25,319 nucleotides of DNA from Oscillospiraceae bacterium (GTDB lineage Bacteria > Bacillota_A > Clostridia > Oscillospirales > Oscillospiraceae), in NCBI GenBank assembly GCA_017470325.1, contig JAFUES010000015.1:1-25319 (forward strand), in the 5' to 3' direction. Numbering within the stretch: position 1 is the stretch's first letter; each line of letters begins with the position of its first letter. The notes beneath the pieces were generated by a model. The model saw only the letters and a program-made list of their open reading frames with translations. It ran no database searches and was not told the origin of the DNA. This document shows positions 7,596 to 14,550 of this stretch, piece by piece. Made by a program: the position numbers and the translations under genes.

Positions 7596-7612
7596 AAACT
7601 ACCTGCTCTGCC

Positions 7613-8710
7613 TTAGCGGAAAATGCGCGCCACTCTCGTTGTCAGTGCGCTGGTCAGTGCGCAGCCCTCGTTGGCGCCGATCCAGTTGGCCACCTCCTGA
7701 GAGGAGAGGAAGCATCCATCTGCGTCATATCCAAAGAAAGTGACCTCATCCCCCACCTGGCAGGGGATCCCGGTCAGATCCACAAAGCTCTGGTCCATGC
7801 AGGAGGCCAAAAGCTTTGTGCGCTGGCTACCGATCAATACCGGCGCATGTCGGTCAAAGAGTTCCGGACTTAAACCATCGCCGTAGCCCACAGAGAGCAC
7901 GCCCACCAGTGTATCCTCCGGCAGATGGAAGACATCCCCATAGGAGAGGCTGTCCCCTGCTTTCCGTTGGCGGATATCCGCAATATAGGCCCTCAGACTG
8001 GCGATCTCTCTGATCTTGCCGGTGGAATTCACAGGATGGTCCATATACAGCCGACGGCCAACGCGCACCGCGTCCAGATTATATTTTGCGTTCGCCTCCA
8101 GAGAAGCTGAGCTGGAGATGTGCAGCAGTCCCGGTTCCATGCCGAGCCCACGCAGTTGTTCCGTCATGGACAGGAACAACGAATATTGGCTCTCCATGTG
8201 CTCCGTTCCGTTGTTGGCAAAGTGGGAAAAGGTCCCTGCACACTGAAGATACTGTGCAGCCTCCGCAAACATACGGGCCACCTGGGGCAATTCCTCTTCC
8301 CGGAAGCCGATCCTGTGCAGACCGGTATCCAGCTTCAACTGCACAGTCAAACGCTTGTTCGCTTTCTTCGCCGCCTCACACAGCACGGGAAACTGACGAA
8401 AACTGCCGATTGTCAGGATCAGGTCCGCAGCCACAGCGCTTTCGATCTGGAAGTCCAGCGGGATGCTCATGACCCAGATCTCCGCTCCCACGCCGCCTTT
8501 ACGCAGAGCCAGTCCCTCAGAGACATGGGCCACCGCAAAAGTATCTATGCCGCAGTCCATCAGCTGCTTTGCCACGGGTACGGCTCCCAGCCCATAAGCG
8601 TCGTCCTTGATGACCGGGATCAGCTTGGCTCCATTCAGCTCTCCCTGCAGTGTTCGAACATTCGCAGCCAGGGCTTTTGTATCTATCAAAAGATAGGAAT
8701 TGTTAAGCAT
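7613..8710 (-). CDS. alr: Alanine racemase
   Basis: This 365-residue PLP enzyme interconverts L- and D-alanine for peptidoglycan. The PLP lysine is Lys35 in VIKDDAYG, at the start of the TIM barrel. KLDTGLHRIGF (about 127-136) and FSHFANNG (161-168) are barrel motifs. RVGRRLYMD near 216-224 precedes the C-terminal beta domain, which holds the catalytic tyrosine Tyr276 in VGYGDG and CMDQSFVDLTG. The usual GHG after the lysine loop is GLG here, and the common LYG is LYM, so a somewhat divergent racemase with other small amino acids as substrates is possible. The gene begins 23 bases after the ABC ATPase, with a poorly placed GAGGAAAGG overlapping that stop codon, so it is most likely the last gene of the transporter operon. 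A strong terminator follows. Confidence 0.93.
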   Translation of the reverse strand: MLNNSYLLIDTKALAANVRTLQGELNGAKLIPVIKDDAYGLGAVPVAKQLMDCGIDTFAVAHVSEGLALRKGGVGAEIWVMSIPLDFQIESAVAADLILTIGSFRQFPVLCEAAKKANKRLTVQLKLDTGLHRIGFREEELPQVARMFAEAAQYLQCAGTFSHFANNGTEHMESQYSLFLSMTEQLRGLGMEPGLLHISSSASLEANAKYNLDAVRVGRRLYMDHPVNSTGKIREIASLRAYIADIRQRKAGDSLSYGDVFHLPEDTLVGVLSVGYGDGLSPELFDRHAPVLIGSQRTKLLASCMDQSFVDLTGIPCQVGDEVTFFGYDADGCFLSSQEVANWIGANEGCALTSALTTRVARIFR

Positions 8711-8733
8711 TCTTTGTATTCTGCCGCCTTTCC

Positions 8734-9480
8734 TCAGAGCACTTTGGAGAGGAACAATTGTGTTCTGGGATTCTGAGGATGATCAAAAAGCTCTGCAGGA
8801 GTGTTCTCCTCCAGGATGGAACCGCTGTCCATAAAGATCACACGCTCCGCCACTTCACGGGCAAAGCCCATCTCATGGGTCACGACCACCATGGTCATGC
8901 CGTCTTTCGCCAAATCCCGCATCAGGTCCAACACTTCTCCGACCATTTCCGGGTCCAAGGCGGAGGTTGGCTCGTCAAAAAGCATCACCTCAGGCTCCAT
9001 AGCCAGAGCCCGGATGATAGCAATGCGCTGCTTCTGGCCGCCGGAGAGCATGTTGGGATATTCGTTGATCTTATCGGGCAGGCCGATCCGCTCCAGCAGC
9101 TGCTTGGCTTTCGCCTCGGCCTCAGCCGGGGTTTTCAGCTTCAGCGTGACAGGTGCCATGGTAATGTTCTGCAAAACAGTCTTATGGGGAAACAGATTGA
9201 AATGCTGAAATACCATACCCATTTTTCTGCGGTGCAGGTTGATATCCACAGAGCGGTCCGCCAGATCCACCCCATCGAAATAGATGTGGCCGGAGGTCGG
9301 CTTTTCCAGCAGATTCAGACAGCGCAAAAACGTAGACTTCCCGGATCCGGAAGGCCCAATGATGGCGATCACCTCGCCGCGCTTGACCGTCAGGTCGTTT
9401 TCATGGAGTGCGACCACCTTGCCGTGGTTGAATTCTTTTGTCAGCTTTTCTACGCGGATCAGATCAGGCCTTGTCTCCAC
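8734..9480 (-). CDS. Amino-acid ABC transporter, ATP-binding protein (GlnQ/HisP type)
   Basis: This 248-residue cytoplasmic ATPase energises import of polar amino acids. It carries Walker [10 protein letters not shown] (about residues 38-46), a Q-loop in [13 protein letters not shown], signature LSGGQKQR, Walker [14 protein letters not shown] and the H-loop [16 protein letters not shown] and the overall length are typical of the polar-amino-acid (PAAT) group. The start is GTG at 9480. AAAGGAGG (complement of 9488-9495) sits seven bases upstream, inside the end of the permease gene, which overlaps by 17 bases; the only nearby ATG is out of frame. It is the third gene of the operon, and alr follows after 23 bases. 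The transported amino acid cannot be read from this subunit. Confidence 0.96.
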   Translation of the reverse strand: METRPDLIRVEKLTKEFNHGKVVALHENDLTVKRGEVIAIIGPSGSGKSTFLRCLNLLEKPTSGHIYFDGVDLADRSVDINLHRRKMGMVFQHFNLFPHKTVLQNITMAPVTLKLKTPAEAEAKAKQLLERIGLPDKINEYPNMLSGGQKQRIAIIRALAMEPEVMLFDEPTSALDPEMVGEVLDLMRDLAKDGMTMVVVTHEMGFAREVAERVIFMDSGSILEENTPAELFDHPQNPRTQLFLSKVL

Positions 9481-10195
9481 GGCGCATCCTCCTTTCTATG
9501 GCTTCGATGCCCTTGGAAGCCGGGTAGTTGATGCAGAAGTAAATCAGTGCCGCGAGGGTATACGGTGCCAGGGTGATATAGGTGGACGAAGCCACCGCCT
9601 TGGCGCCGAACATCAGCTCAGCCATGCCCAGCGTAGAGCAGATGGAACTCTCCTTGACCATAGTGATGATCTCGTTGGCCAGCGCCGGAAGCACATTCTT
9701 GATGGCTTGCGGCAGCACTACCAGGCGCATGGTCTGCCACGCGCTGAGCCCCAGGGACCGGGAAGCCTCTGTCTGGCCCTTGTCCACAGCCAGGATACCG
9801 GCGCGGAAGATCTCCGCCACATAGGCGGAGCTGTTAAGTGCCAGGGCCACCACGCCGGGGATAAAGCGGCTGATATCCACAAAGCCAAACAGCGAATACC
9901 GTGGGATATTGATTACGCCAAACAGGCCAAAGTAAATGATGGACAACTGCACCAGCAGAGGCGTGGATCGAAACAGTGCAATATAAGCGCCGGAGATGCC
10001 GTGGATCAGTTTGTTTTTGCTCAGGCGCATCAGCGCCAGCATCAGCGCCGGGATCACAGCCAACAACACCGAGACCACCGCCAGCAGCAGCGTGTATTCA
10101 ATTCCCTGGATGAAAAACACACCGTACTTCGGCAGGAAGGAAAAATTGAAAAAGCTGGCCGGGCTCATATCGGTAAACAGATTACTCCACCACAT
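9464..10195 (-). CDS. Amino-acid ABC transporter, permease (HisM/GlnP type)
   Basis: This 243-residue inner-membrane subunit belongs to the polar amino-acid uptake family. It begins [10 protein letters not shown], and the first long hydrophobic helix follows [17 protein letters not shown]. The RSTPLLVQL segment and the EAA loop [22 protein letters not shown], which contacts the ATPase, are diagnostic. About five transmembrane segments are visible. I chose ATG 10195 over a longer in-frame start at 10246 because AAAGGA (complement of 10204-10209) lies eight bases before it, and the family normally starts just before the first helix. It overlaps the ATPase start by 17 bases. A 43-base hairpin lies between this gene and the upstream binding-protein gene and may lower its expression. 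Confidence 0.94.
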   Translation of the reverse strand: MWWSNLFTDMSPASFFNFSFLPKYGVFFIQGIEYTLLLAVVSVLLAVIPALMLALMRLSKNKLIHGISGAYIALFRSTPLLVQLSIIYFGLFGVINIPRYSLFGFVDISRFIPGVVALALNSSAYVAEIFRAGILAVDKGQTEASRSLGLSAWQTMRLVVLPQAIKNVLPALANEIITMVKESSICSTLGMAELMFGAKAVASSTYITLAPYTLAALIYFCINYPASKGIEAIERRMRRGDKA

Positions 10196-10233
10196 AGAGG
10201 GATTCCTTTCCGCAAATAAACTTGCTTGAAATA

Positions 10234-10276
10234 CGCGAAGGTGCAAAGCCCTTTTCAGGGCTCTGCACCATTCGCG
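10234..10276 (-). promoter_or_regulatory. Intercistronic hairpin between binding-protein and permease genes
   Basis: Arms CGCGAA / TTCGCG, GGTGCA / TGCACC and AGCCCT / AGGGCT stack into an 18-pair stem with one mismatch, one bulge and a four-base loop. It begins 20 bases after the binding-protein stop on the minus strand. No T run follows, so it is better read as an mRNA-stabilising or partially terminating element than a full terminator. Confidence 0.7.
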
Positions 10277-10296
10277 CTATACGGCAGCACAGAGGA

Positions 10297-11115
10297 TCAA
10301 TCCTCGGCCGAGACCTCTACCAGGACATCTTCCAGAGAAGCGGCAACGTCCTCAAACTCTGTGACCTTGCCCTTGTCCAGCATGTCGGCAATCGCCTCAT
10401 TGATGCCGGGCAGCAGGCCCTTGGGATCGCCCTTGGCAACCGCGACACAATAGGGATAGGCTTCGCCCAGATCCACAGAGGCAACCGCCAGATCGCTGTT
10501 GGAGGCTACAAACTGCAGGGCAACAGCGCCGTCCAGAACCACCGCGTCGATCTTGTCATTGACCAGCTGGTTGACCAGGTCGTTCACATTCTGCAGGGAA
10601 ACCAGGTTTGCACCGGTCAGATCGTCCTTAACGATGCCTTCCTTGGTGGTGGCGGTCTGCGCGCCCACAGACTTGCCCGCAAAGGAATCCGTAGAGGTAT
10701 ACTGGTCTGCGTTGGCGGCCTTCACCAAGACCATGGGGGGATAATCCGTGTAGTAGGGATCTGAGAAATCTGCACTGTTGAGACGCTCTTCACTGATTTC
10801 CATTGCAGCGATGACCATATCAAAGTCACCCTTCTGCAGGCTGGCCAGCAGATAATCAAAGCCCATATTCTCCACCTGGAGCTCCTTGCCGGTATAATCG
10901 GCAATGTACTGGGCAACAGAGACATCGATACCGCCGTAGACCAGATCGCCGTTGTCATCAGGATACATGAACTCAAAGGGAGCATAGTCAGCGGAGGTGC
11001 CCATCACCAGCTTCTCTTTAGCAGCCGGAGCACTGGCCGTGCTGGCGCTGCTGCCGCAAGCGGCCAGGGCCAAAACCATGACCAGCGCGAGAGCAATACA
11101 TACGATCTTTTTCAT
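10297..11115 (-). CDS. Amino-acid ABC transporter, substrate-binding lipoprotein (family 3)
   Basis: This 272-residue solute-binding lipoprotein is anchored outside the membrane. The signal MKKIVCIALALVMVLALAAC ends in the lipobox LAAC, followed by a short Ser/Ala linker. The mature part shows the family 3 layout: GTSADYAPFEF at the first binding strand, GGIDVSVAQYIA, a MEISEERLNSADFSDPYY segment (the usual TxER..DFS..Y block) and VGAQTATT. It ends with AYPYCVAVAKGDPKGLLPGINEAI. I placed the start at ATG 11115, because the upstream in-frame GTG (11130) is itself part of the GTGAGGAA ribosome binding site. It is the first gene of the operon, with a consensus promoter. The linked racemase suggests a small amino acid such as alanine or serine, but this is inference. 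Confidence 0.94.
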   Translation of the reverse strand: MKKIVCIALALVMVLALAACGSSASTASAPAAKEKLVMGTSADYAPFEFMYPDDNGDLVYGGIDVSVAQYIADYTGKELQVENMGFDYLLASLQKGDFDMVIAAMEISEERLNSADFSDPYYTDYPPMVLVKAANADQYTSTDSFAGKSVGAQTATTKEGIVKDDLTGANLVSLQNVNDLVNQLVNDKIDAVVLDGAVALQFVASNSDLAVASVDLGEAYPYCVAVAKGDPKGLLPGINEAIADMLDKGKVTEFEDVAASLEDVLVEVSAED

Positions 11116-11148
11116 TTTGTTATTCCTCACATTTCGTCATAATCCATA

Positions 11149-11167
11149 AATTGTCCGGTGGACGATT
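11149..11167. promoter_or_regulatory. Palindrome at the transcription start of the ABC-alr operon
   Basis: AATTGTCC (11149-11156) pairs with GGACGATT (11160-11167) around a three-base centre, with one G-T pair. It begins three bases downstream of the -10 box on the minus strand, covering the expected start site, so it may be an operator or a 5' mRNA hairpin. Confidence 0.45.
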
Positions 11168-11170
11168 GTG

Positions 11171-11199
11171 ATAATAGCACTACAGGCCATGTATGTCAA
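11171..11199 (-). promoter_or_regulatory. Promoter of the amino-acid ABC transporter-alr operon
   Basis: On the minus strand a perfect TTGACA (11194-11199), a 17-base spacer and TATTAT (11171-11176) lie about 55 bases upstream of the binding-protein ATG. Confidence 0.88.
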
Positions 11200-11243
11200 C
11201 AGCATTCTGCAAAAATATACGAACTTTTTTCTCTAATATTCAT

Positions 11244-11286
11244 TTTGGCCCGAATATGCATATCGAAAATGCATATTCGGGCCAAA
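11244..11286 (-). terminator. Perfect 18-bp hairpin at the end of the metal ABC operon
   Basis: Arms 11244-11261 and 11269-11286 are perfect reverse complements with a seven-base loop. It begins eight bases after the znuB-like stop. No T tract follows on the minus strand, so it is either an atypical terminator or a 3'-end protecting hairpin insulating the next promoter. Confidence 0.55.
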
Positions 11287-11294
11287 TCAACCAT

Positions 11295-12104
11295 TCAATT
11301 TTTCATCCCAGCAAGGGAAAAGCCGGCAAAACACAGGAGGTTTGCCACCACGATGCTGGCGCCTGTGGGCGTCTCCAGGAAGTAGGAGGCCACTGCGCCG
11401 ATGAGAAAGCACAGCACGGAGATCGCCGCCGCACACAGGATGACGGTGCGGAAGCTTTTGCATACCCGCATAGCGGACAGTGCCGGGAAAATGATCAGGC
11501 TGGAGATCAGCAGCGCGCCCATCATACGCATGCCCAGCACCACAGTGATGGCTGTGAGCACCGCCAGCAGCATATTGTAGGAACCGGCCTTGGTCCCGGT
11601 AGCCCGGGCAAAGCTCTCGTCAAAGGTCACCGCAAAAAGCCGGGGATAAAACAGGATAAACAGCACCAGCACCGCAATGGACAGCAGCACGCTCAGCACC
11701 GCGTCGGAGCGGCTGAGAGACAATATGCTGCCGAACATGTAGTTGGAGACCTCGGTGTTCATGCCCGTGGTCATAGATACGCTGATCACACCGATGGCCA
11801 GGGCACTGCTGGAGATCAGCGCGATTGCGGCGTCCCCCTTGACACGGCTGCTCTCACTGAGCCGCAGCAGCAGCACTGCCGTGACGACCACCACCGGGAC
11901 CGCTACCGCCAACGGCGCCAGATGCAGCGCCGAAGCGATCGCCAGGGCGCCGAAGCCCACATGGGACAGGCCGTCGCCGATCATAGAATAGCGCTTGAGT
12001 ACCAGGGACACACCCAGCAGCGCGGCACAGAGGCTGACCAACATGCCCACGATCAGCGCCCGCTGCATGAAATGATAGGAGAGCATATGCAGGATTTCCG
12101 TCAT
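11295..12104 (-). CDS. znuB: Metal ABC transporter permease, ZnuB/MntB (ABC-3) family
   Basis: This 269-residue membrane subunit moves Zn2+ or Mn2+ through the membrane. Starting MTEILHMLSYHFMQRALIVGMLVSL, it shows about eight hydrophobic helices. The early segment LGVSLVLKRYSMIGDGLSHVGFGA is the conserved ABC-3 motif (family consensus near GxxxVLRRxSxxGDALSHA), and MRMMGALLISSLIIFPALSAM is the conserved late helix. Its ATG overlaps the stop of the ATPase gene by four bases, indicating translational coupling. It is the third and last gene of the operon, and an 18-bp hairpin follows. Metal choice is not fixed by this subunit. Confidence 0.93.
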   Translation of the reverse strand: MTEILHMLSYHFMQRALIVGMLVSLCAALLGVSLVLKRYSMIGDGLSHVGFGALAIASALHLAPLAVAVPVVVVTAVLLLRLSESSRVKGDAAIALISSSALAIGVISVSMTTGMNTEVSNYMFGSILSLSRSDAVLSVLLSIAVLVLFILFYPRLFAVTFDESFARATGTKAGSYNMLLAVLTAITVVLGMRMMGALLISSLIIFPALSAMRVCKSFRTVILCAAAISVLCFLIGAVASYFLETPTGASIVVANLLCFAGFSLAGMKN

Positions 12105-12808
12105 ATCCGATTCCCTCCCAAAAAGCGCCGGGCCAGATCGCTCTCGCGGTATTCCGCCGCCGTGCCGAAAAACAGCTGCCGCTGCCCCAGGTGCAGGATG
12201 TGCGTGGCATAGCGAACCGCCTCGTGGATATCGTGGGACACCATGATGACGGTGATGTTGTCGCAGAGGTTGACCAGCTTGATGAGATTGTACATCTCCC
12301 CGGTGGCGATGGGGTCCAGGCCGGTGACCGGTTCATCCAATAGCAGCATCTTCTTGGTGGCGCAGAGAGCCCGCGCCAACAGCACCCGCTGCTGCTGTCC
12401 GCCGGACAGGGCCTGGTAGCTCTGCTTTGCCAGATCCTCGATGCCCATGCGCTCCATGTTCATACGGGCCAGGGCCTTATCCGCCCCATTATAGTGCAGT
12501 CTGCCACCCAGGGAATTGAGGCAGCCGGAGAGCACCACCTCACCCACGCTGGCGGGGAAATCCCGCTGCAGTTGGGTCTGCTGGGGCAAATAGCCGATCT
12601 CCGTGCTCTTGAGCCCGTCCCCATAGAGGATACTGCCGCTGTCCGGCGCTTTTAGGCCCAGAAGCCCCTTGATGAGCGTGGATTTACCGGAGCCGTTCTC
12701 CCCCACCACGCACAGGTAATTGCCTGCCTGCAGGGAGAAGTTAACGCTTTCCAGCACCATCTTCCCGTCATAGGCGAGGCACAGATCTTTACATTCCAGG
12801 ATCGCCAT
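12101..12808 (-). CDS. znuC: Metal ABC transporter ATP-binding protein, ZnuC type
   Basis: This 235-residue cytoplasmic ATPase serves the metal importer. It has Walker A GENGSGKST (about residues 36-44), IGYLPQQTQ as the Q-loop (a feature of the Zn/Mn group), signature LSGGQQQRVLLARAL, Walker B LLLDEPVTGLDP and switch His in VSHDIHEAV. The ATG at 12808 shares one base with the stop of the binding-protein gene, and its own stop overlaps the permease start by four bases, so all three genes are translated in a coupled way. The short C-terminus lacks the His-rich tail of E. coli ZnuC. Confidence 0.94.
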   Translation of the reverse strand: MAILECKDLCLAYDGKMVLESVNFSLQAGNYLCVVGENGSGKSTLIKGLLGLKAPDSGSILYGDGLKSTEIGYLPQQTQLQRDFPASVGEVVLSGCLNSLGGRLHYNGADKALARMNMERMGIEDLAKQSYQALSGGQQQRVLLARALCATKKMLLLDEPVTGLDPIATGEMYNLIKLVNLCDNITVIMVSHDIHEAVRYATHILHLGQRQLFFGTAAEYRESDLARRFLGGNRI

Positions 12809-13755
12809 CAGCGCAAAGCCTCCCCGAGTGTCGTCGCATTGTTCTGCATCAGGTCCAGATAGCCGACCCCCGCCTTCAGATCGTCTGCGCTGACGCTGTG
12901 GCAGGAGTGGAACAACAGCTTCTCGCAGCCGGTGTCCTCACAAATGATATCCGCCATCTTTTCATTGGAAAATTCGATATAAAACACAGCGGGGATCTGC
13001 TCCTCGCGCACCTTGTCGATCAAAAACGCCACGGTGCCGGCAGCGGGTTCCGTGTCCTCCGCGCATCCGGGGAAGGCCGCATAGTAATCCAGGCCGTATT
13101 CCTCCACGAAATAGCGCACTGGGAAGCGATCGGCAAAGATCACCGTGTGTCGGGCCGCGCTGTCCACTACCTGGCGAATGGCCTCATCCAGAGCCTGCAG
13201 CTTTTCGCAGTAGGCGTCACAGTTGGTCCGATACACGCTCTCCCCTTCCGGGTCCACCTGGCAGAGACTCTCGGCCAGAGCACGGCAGATGTGTTGGGCG
13301 TTGACCGGAGAGGTCCACACATGCTCGTCATACTCCGGGCCCTCTTCTTCCGCATCCCCATCCACTTCCTGCATGCCCTCAATCACTTCTTCCTCCAGGG
13401 CGTCCACGCAGTCCAGCATGGTGAGCACATGCAGCGGGGCCTCCTGCCCCTCCAACAATTGCTCCAGCCATTCCTCGGACTCGCCGCCATTGCAGACAAG
13501 CAGGTCCGCGTTCTGGATGCGTACCATGTCTTTGGCCGTAGGCTCAAAGCTGTGCACCTCTGCGCCGGGCGGGATCAGCAGCGTCACCGCCGCCCGCTCC
13601 CCCGCGATCTGCCGGGAGAAGTCATAAGCGGGGAATACCGTCGCCACGATCTGTAATTGCTCTGTTGTCTGTTCAGGCTCTGCCGCCGCTCCGCCGCAGC
13701 CACACAGGGCCAGGCACAACGAAAGCGTCAGCAGAATCGGGATAAATCTCTTCAT
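12808..13755 (-). CDS. Metal ABC transporter substrate-binding lipoprotein, ZnuA-like with unusual ligands
   Basis: This 315-residue lipoprotein belongs to the ZnuA/TroA (family 9) group. The signal MKRFIPILLTLSLCLALCGC contains a lipobox (LALC or LCGC). IVATVFPAYDFSRQIAGE and PPGAEVHSFEPTAKD (His68) are family landmarks; His145 in DEHVWTSP is the second ligand. The usual third ligand helix reads FADRFPVRYFVEEYGL, without the normal His or Glu followed by the aromatic pair. The last ligand region reads LLFHSCHS (His283, His286) instead of the usual LDP. The loop before His145 is acidic (EEEVIEGMQEVDGDAEEEG) rather than His-rich. ATG 13755 is chosen for GGAGG seven bases upstream. It overlaps the ATPase gene by one base. 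The metal may be Zn2+ or Mn2+. Confidence 0.9.
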   Translation of the reverse strand: MKRFIPILLTLSLCLALCGCGGAAAEPEQTTEQLQIVATVFPAYDFSRQIAGERAAVTLLIPPGAEVHSFEPTAKDMVRIQNADLLVCNGGESEEWLEQLLEGQEAPLHVLTMLDCVDALEEEVIEGMQEVDGDAEEEGPEYDEHVWTSPVNAQHICRALAESLCQVDPEGESVYRTNCDAYCEKLQALDEAIRQVVDSAARHTVIFADRFPVRYFVEEYGLDYYAAFPGCAEDTEPAAGTVAFLIDKVREEQIPAVFYIEFSNEKMADIICEDTGCEKLLFHSCHSVSADDLKAGVGYLDLMQNNATTLGEALR

Positions 13756-13779
13756 GGGCACCCTCCGATCCAGTTTCCT

Positions 13780-13808
13780 ACTATAGCGCAAACGCCATTT
13801 CCGGTCAA
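13780..13808 (-). promoter_or_regulatory. Promoter of the metal ABC operon
   Basis: On the minus strand TTGACC (13803-13808), 17 bases and TATAGT (13780-13785) lie 25 bases upstream of the ATG. No match to a Firmicutes Zur palindrome was seen here. Confidence 0.82.
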
Positions 13809-13815
13809 GTTGGGG

Positions 13816-13844
13816 TTTTCAAAAATCGGAGAGAATGCTATAAT
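13816..13844 (+). promoter_or_regulatory. Promoter of the LOG-family gene
   Basis: TTTTCA (13816-13821), 17 bases and a perfect TATAAT (13839-13844) carrying an extended TGC (13836-13838). Its -35 box is seven bases from the -35 box of the divergent metal operon. Confidence 0.8.
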
Positions 13845-13879
13845 AAATAAAATATAAAGTAAATGAGAGAGGGACACCT

Positions 13880-14461
13880 ATGCGGATCTGCGTCTATGGG
13901 GCTTCCGGCAGCGAGCTGGCATCGGAATATTTTGAAGCGGCACGTAAGCTTGGCGAGCTGCTCGCCATAGGTGGGCACGGCCTGGTTTTCGGCGGCGGCC
14001 AGGGCGGACTGATGGGAGCGTGCGCGGAAGGCGCCGCCCGGCACAATGGTGAGATCACCGGTATTGCCCCCCGCTTCTTTGATGAACCGGGCATCCTCTT
14101 CCCCGGCTGCACCCGCTTTCTCTTTACCGAAACCATGCGGGAGCGCAAACAGCTCATGGAAGACGAGAGTGACGCCTTCATCGTCCTCCCCGGCGGGATC
14201 GGCACGCTGGAAGAATTCTTCGAGACATTGACCCTGAAGCAGCTGGGTCGTCACGGCAAGCCCATAGCCGTGCTCAACACGCTGCACTATTATGACGCCA
14301 TGCTGAACATGCTCCACACGGCGGCAGACGGCGGTTTTATGAGCCGCAACTGCCTGCAGTTGTTTGGTTTCTGCGCCACGCCGGAGGAAGCATTGGATCA
14401 TGTGGAGCACGCGGAGATCCTCAGCGGCAGCATCCGGCGGCTGGAGGATTACAACAAATAA
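13880..14461 (+). CDS. LOG-family protein (TIGR00730 type, Rossmann fold)
   Basis: This 193-residue cytoplasmic protein belongs to the family once called lysine decarboxylase-like, now known to hydrolyse nucleoside 5'-monophosphates to base and ribose phosphate (cytokinin-activating LOG enzymes). MRICVYGASGSELASEYFEAA begins the Rossmann fold. GGGQGGLMGACAEGA is the glycine-rich loop, and PGGIGTLEE (residues 104-112) is the signature PGGxGTxxE, with Ile where Tyr is usual. TMRERKQLM supplies the conserved Arg-Lys pair. GAGAGAGGG precedes the ATG by six bases. It is expressed from its own promoter, divergently from the metal transporter. The true bacterial substrate is not known from sequence. 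Confidence 0.93.
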   Translation: MRICVYGASGSELASEYFEAARKLGELLAIGGHGLVFGGGQGGLMGACAEGAARHNGEITGIAPRFFDEPGILFPGCTRFLFTETMRERKQLMEDESDAFIVLPGGIGTLEEFFETLTLKQLGRHGKPIAVLNTLHYYDAMLNMLHTAADGGFMSRNCLQLFGFCATPEEALDHVEHAEILSGSIRRLEDYNK

Positions 14462-14493
14462 GCGCAAAAAGGCTTGAAATATGCCTGCCGCTA

Positions 14494-14522
14494 TTGAATA
14501 ACAGGTCGAAATCTGGTAATAT
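14494..14522 (+). promoter_or_regulatory. Promoter of the recJ-rel operon
   Basis: TTGAAT (14494-14499), 17 bases and TAATAT (14517-14522) with an extended TGG just before it. It lies 28 bases upstream of the recJ ATG. The boxes are only moderate matches. Confidence 0.55.
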
Positions 14523-14550
14523 AAATTATTAATTGTTTTTGGGTGTGGGC

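Noticed and set aside
13756..13879. Zur or other metal-regulator palindrome between the metal operon and the LOG gene
   Set aside because: I looked for a long AT-rich palindrome with a TAATGATTA-like core and found none convincing.
14461..14492. Possible terminator after the LOG gene (AGCG...CGCT and AGGC...GCCT pairings)
   Set aside because: The stems are only four pairs with mismatched inner loops, and no T run follows.
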